The position numbers and the translations under genes are program-made. The notes under the pieces were generated by a model, which saw nothing but the letters and a program-made list of their open reading frames with translations, was not told where the DNA came from and made no database searches. Below are positions 5,989 to 7,573 of a DNA stretch of 7,573 nt, one piece after another (positions within the stretch are counted from its first letter, which is position 1; each line of letters begins with the position of its first letter). The DNA comes from Acetobacteraceae bacterium (lineage in GTDB: Bacteria > Pseudomonadota > Alphaproteobacteria > Acetobacterales > Acetobacteraceae). The stretch spans positions 951 through 8,523 of the forward strand of contig DNXO01000103.1 in NCBI GenBank assembly GCA_003506895.1, written 5' to 3'.

Positions 5989-6016
5989 GTCATGGCGGCC
6001 CTGCGCCCGCCATGAC
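5989..6016. terminator. Perfect 10-bp hairpin between adhC and the peptidase gene
   Basis: GTCATGGCGG (5989-5998) pairs perfectly with CCGCCATGAC (6007-6016) around an 8-base loop, in the 171-base gap. No T-run follows (AAACGG on +), so it is a possible factor-assisted terminator of adhC or a regulatory palindrome ahead of the peptidase gene, 70 bases before its start. A weaker GC-rich inverted repeat lies at about 5925-5950. Confidence 0.5.
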
Positions 6017-6086
6017 AAACGGGCATTTGCACCGCCAGCGGCAACCCCATATGCAGAGGCACATATCTTAAAGAGAAGCCCGCTCC

Positions 6087-7352
6087 ATGGATGAGCCTAT
6101 CCAACTGACCCGCCTGCCATCCGGCCTGACCGTCGTCACCGAACGGATGGACCGCGTCGAAACTGTCTCGATCGGTGCCTATGTCGCATCCGGTTCGCGC
6201 AACGAATCGACCGAGGAAAACGGCGTCTCCCACTTCCTGGAGCATATGGCCTTCAAGGGCACCGCCACCCGCAGCGCCGCCGAAATCGCCGAGGAAGTCG
6301 AAGCCGTCGGCGGCCATATCAACGCCTATACCGCGCGCGAGCAGACAGCTTACTACGTCAAGATGCTCAAGGAAGACACCGCGCTCGGGTTCGACATCAT
6401 CGGCGACATCCTGACCCACTCGGTCTTCGAACCGGAGGAGCTGGAGCGCGAACGCGGCGTGATCCTGCAAGAGATCGGTCAGGCGAACGACACCCCGGAC
6501 GACATCATCTTCGATCATTTCCAAACCACCGCCTACCCATCCCAGTCGCTCGGCAGGCCCGTCCTGGGGTCTGAGGACGGGATCAAGAACATGGCAAGGT
6601 CGGTGCTGACCGGATACATGCGGCGCAACTACACCAACAACAATGTCGTCGTCGCCGCCACCGGCAAGCTGCGACATGAGGAAGTCCTCGACTTGGTGCA
6701 AAAGCACTTCAGCGATCTCCCCGGCGATGCCCCCCCGCCGTCAGAAAACGCGACCTATACCGGTGGCGAGTTCCGCGAAGACCGCGACCTGGATCAGGTC
6801 CACCTGGTGCTGGGTTTCCCTTCGGTCGGCTACGCCGATGTGGACTACTACCCCACGGTACTGCTCTCGACCCTGCTGGGCGGCGGCATGTCGTCGCGGC
6901 TGTTCCAGGAAATCCGCGAAAAGCGCGGGCTGGTCTATTCCATCTACTCGTTCGCCTCCCCGTTCAAGGACGGCGGCTTGTTCGGGATATACGCCGGAAC
7001 CGGTGAATCCGAGGTCGCCGAACTGATGCCGGTGATGCTGGAGGAGTTAGGCAAGGTCCAAGGCGATATCTCGGAAAAGGAGCTGAACCGCGCGCGGGCG
7101 CAGTTGAAGGCAAGCCTGTTGATGTCCCAGGAAAGCACCGGCAGCCGGTGCGAGCAGTTGGCGCGACAGATCCAGACCTTCAACCGCGTGCTCTCAACAG
7201 AAGAAGTGCTGGCCAAAATCAACGCCGTCACCGAGGCCGATATCAAGCGCGCGGCCGCCCGCCATTTCCGTGCAAAGCCGACATTGGCCACGGTAGGGCC
7301 TTCAGAACGGGTGCCGACACTGGCGGAGATCGCGGGAATTCTGGCGGGGTAA
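6087..7352 (+). CDS. M16 family zinc metallopeptidase (processing-peptidase type)
   Basis: This 421-residue peptidase belongs to family M16 (pitrilysin/MPP), close in style to the beta subunit of the mitochondrial processing peptidase and its alphaproteobacterial relatives. The inverted zinc motif HFLEH is at residues 49-53, with His49 and His53 as ligands and Glu52 as the general base. Glu129 lies 76 residues after His53 and fits the third ligand. GGHINAYTAREQTAYY (75-90) and the C-domain block LLGGGMSSRLFQEIREKRGLVYSIYSF (within 262-288) are typical. Two M16 domains of about 210 residues each fill the length, as in MPP-like proteins that form a cleft or homodimer. No signal peptide is seen, so it should act in the cytoplasm on small proteins or peptides; the substrate is unknown. 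ATG 6087 has AGAGAAG eight bases upstream. It is preceded by a hairpin and so is probably transcribed separately from adhC. Confidence 0.95.
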   Translation: MDEPIQLTRLPSGLTVVTERMDRVETVSIGAYVASGSRNESTEENGVSHFLEHMAFKGTATRSAAEIAEEVEAVGGHINAYTAREQTAYYVKMLKEDTALGFDIIGDILTHSVFEPEELERERGVILQEIGQANDTPDDIIFDHFQTTAYPSQSLGRPVLGSEDGIKNMARSVLTGYMRRNYTNNNVVVAATGKLRHEEVLDLVQKHFSDLPGDAPPPSENATYTGGEFREDRDLDQVHLVLGFPSVGYADVDYYPTVLLSTLLGGGMSSRLFQEIREKRGLVYSIYSFASPFKDGGLFGIYAGTGESEVAELMPVMLEELGKVQGDISEKELNRARAQLKASLLMSQESTGSRCEQLARQIQTFNRVLSTEEVLAKINAVTEADIKRAAARHFRAKPTLATVGPSERVPTLAEIAGILAG

Positions 7353-7498
7353 GCCTTTACAAAGGGGCAACGGCACCGCGGAGGCCCGGGGAGATGCGCG
7401 TCTGCTCCGCGCCCTCCCAAGCGCGATTCCCATGTCCATGGCCAAACCGGCACCGAAATCGTGCCTCCAACCCCAAAGCCAGTCCGCTTCTTCGTCTT
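7353..7498. other. Intergenic region with weak hairpins after the peptidase gene
   Basis: No gene is evident. Seen are CGCGGAG (7377-7383) with CTCCGCG (7405-7411), a 7-bp stem with a long 21-base loop, and GGCAC (7449-7453) with GTGCC (7461-7465). Both could contribute to termination between converging genes. Neither has a T-run. Confidence 0.3.
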
Positions 7499-7573
7499 TC
7501 ATTGTATGAAGCCGAAGGCGCGGAGAGCCGCTAACATCAATCCGCCGATGTAATACCAGCGGCCCCATGGGCC
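7499..7573 (-). CDS. C-terminal end of a possible minus-strand gene (partial, start outside window)
   Basis: Reading in from the right edge, one minus frame is open for 24 codons and ends with TGA at 7501-7499. The visible peptide ends GRWYYIGGLMLAALRAFGFIQ, which is hydrophobic and could be a C-terminal membrane helix. GC-rich third positions support coding, but 75 bases are too few to be sure. It would converge on the M16 peptidase gene. Nothing can be said about function. Confidence 0.35.
   Translation of the reverse strand, partial: GPWGRWYYIGGLMLAALRAFGFIQ

Noticed and set aside
7302..7568. An 88-codon minus-strand frame overlapping the end of the peptidase gene
   Set aside because: It overlaps the peptidase coding end antiparallel and is Arg-rich; the other minus frame ending at 7499 looks more protein-like.

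Overview
The window looks like chromosomal DNA of a high-GC alphaproteobacterium. The glutathione-dependent formaldehyde dehydrogenase, the MPP-like M16 peptidase, the PhnA/YjdM-type protein and the strongly GC-biased third codon positions suggest Rhodospirillales, perhaps Acetobacteraceae. That placement is inference from gene style, not from a search. Both ends are cut inside or close to genes.

Left part (1-1462, + strand): the C-terminal half of the second ATPase domain of an ABC-F protein enters from the left and ends at 454. After two back-to-back hairpins comes a complete gene of the cytosolic 5'-nucleotidase I (cN-I) family at 539-1462. This gene is clearly richer in A/T than everything around it and looks horizontally acquired.

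Accessory-looking middle (1463-2698): 307 bases without a convincing gene hold several small, partly competing hairpins. They run into a very good rho-independent terminator (+ strand, 1791-1817) that has no obvious gene of its own. A minus-strand coding region (1770-2255) of unrecognised function with high-GC codon use overlaps that terminator at its 3' end. Its 5' side has a stop four codons above the first usable start, then a leader-like stretch with an 11-bp hairpin, two overlapping palindromes and a TATAAT hexamer. This is the least explained part of the window.

Housekeeping right part (2699-7352): a short PhnA/YjdM-family gene without the usual N-terminal zinc ribbon (minus) is divergent from a small helix-turn-helix-like protein (plus). 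The latter converges on a two-gene minus-strand operon, a dienelactone-hydrolase-family enzyme followed by a DUF6295-like protein, with a perfect 11-bp hairpin at the junction. Divergent from that operon is class III alcohol dehydrogenase / S-(hydroxymethyl)glutathione dehydrogenase (4806-5915), the first oxidative step of glutathione-linked formaldehyde detoxification. An M16 zinc peptidase of the mitochondrial-processing-peptidase type follows (6087-7352). At the right edge the last 24 codons of a possible minus-strand gene are visible.

I see no CRISPR array, rRNA, convincing tRNA or intact mobile element. The best leads for something undescribed are the foreign nucleotidase with the structured 455-2480 segment, and the orphan transcript unit that the 1791-1817 terminator implies.
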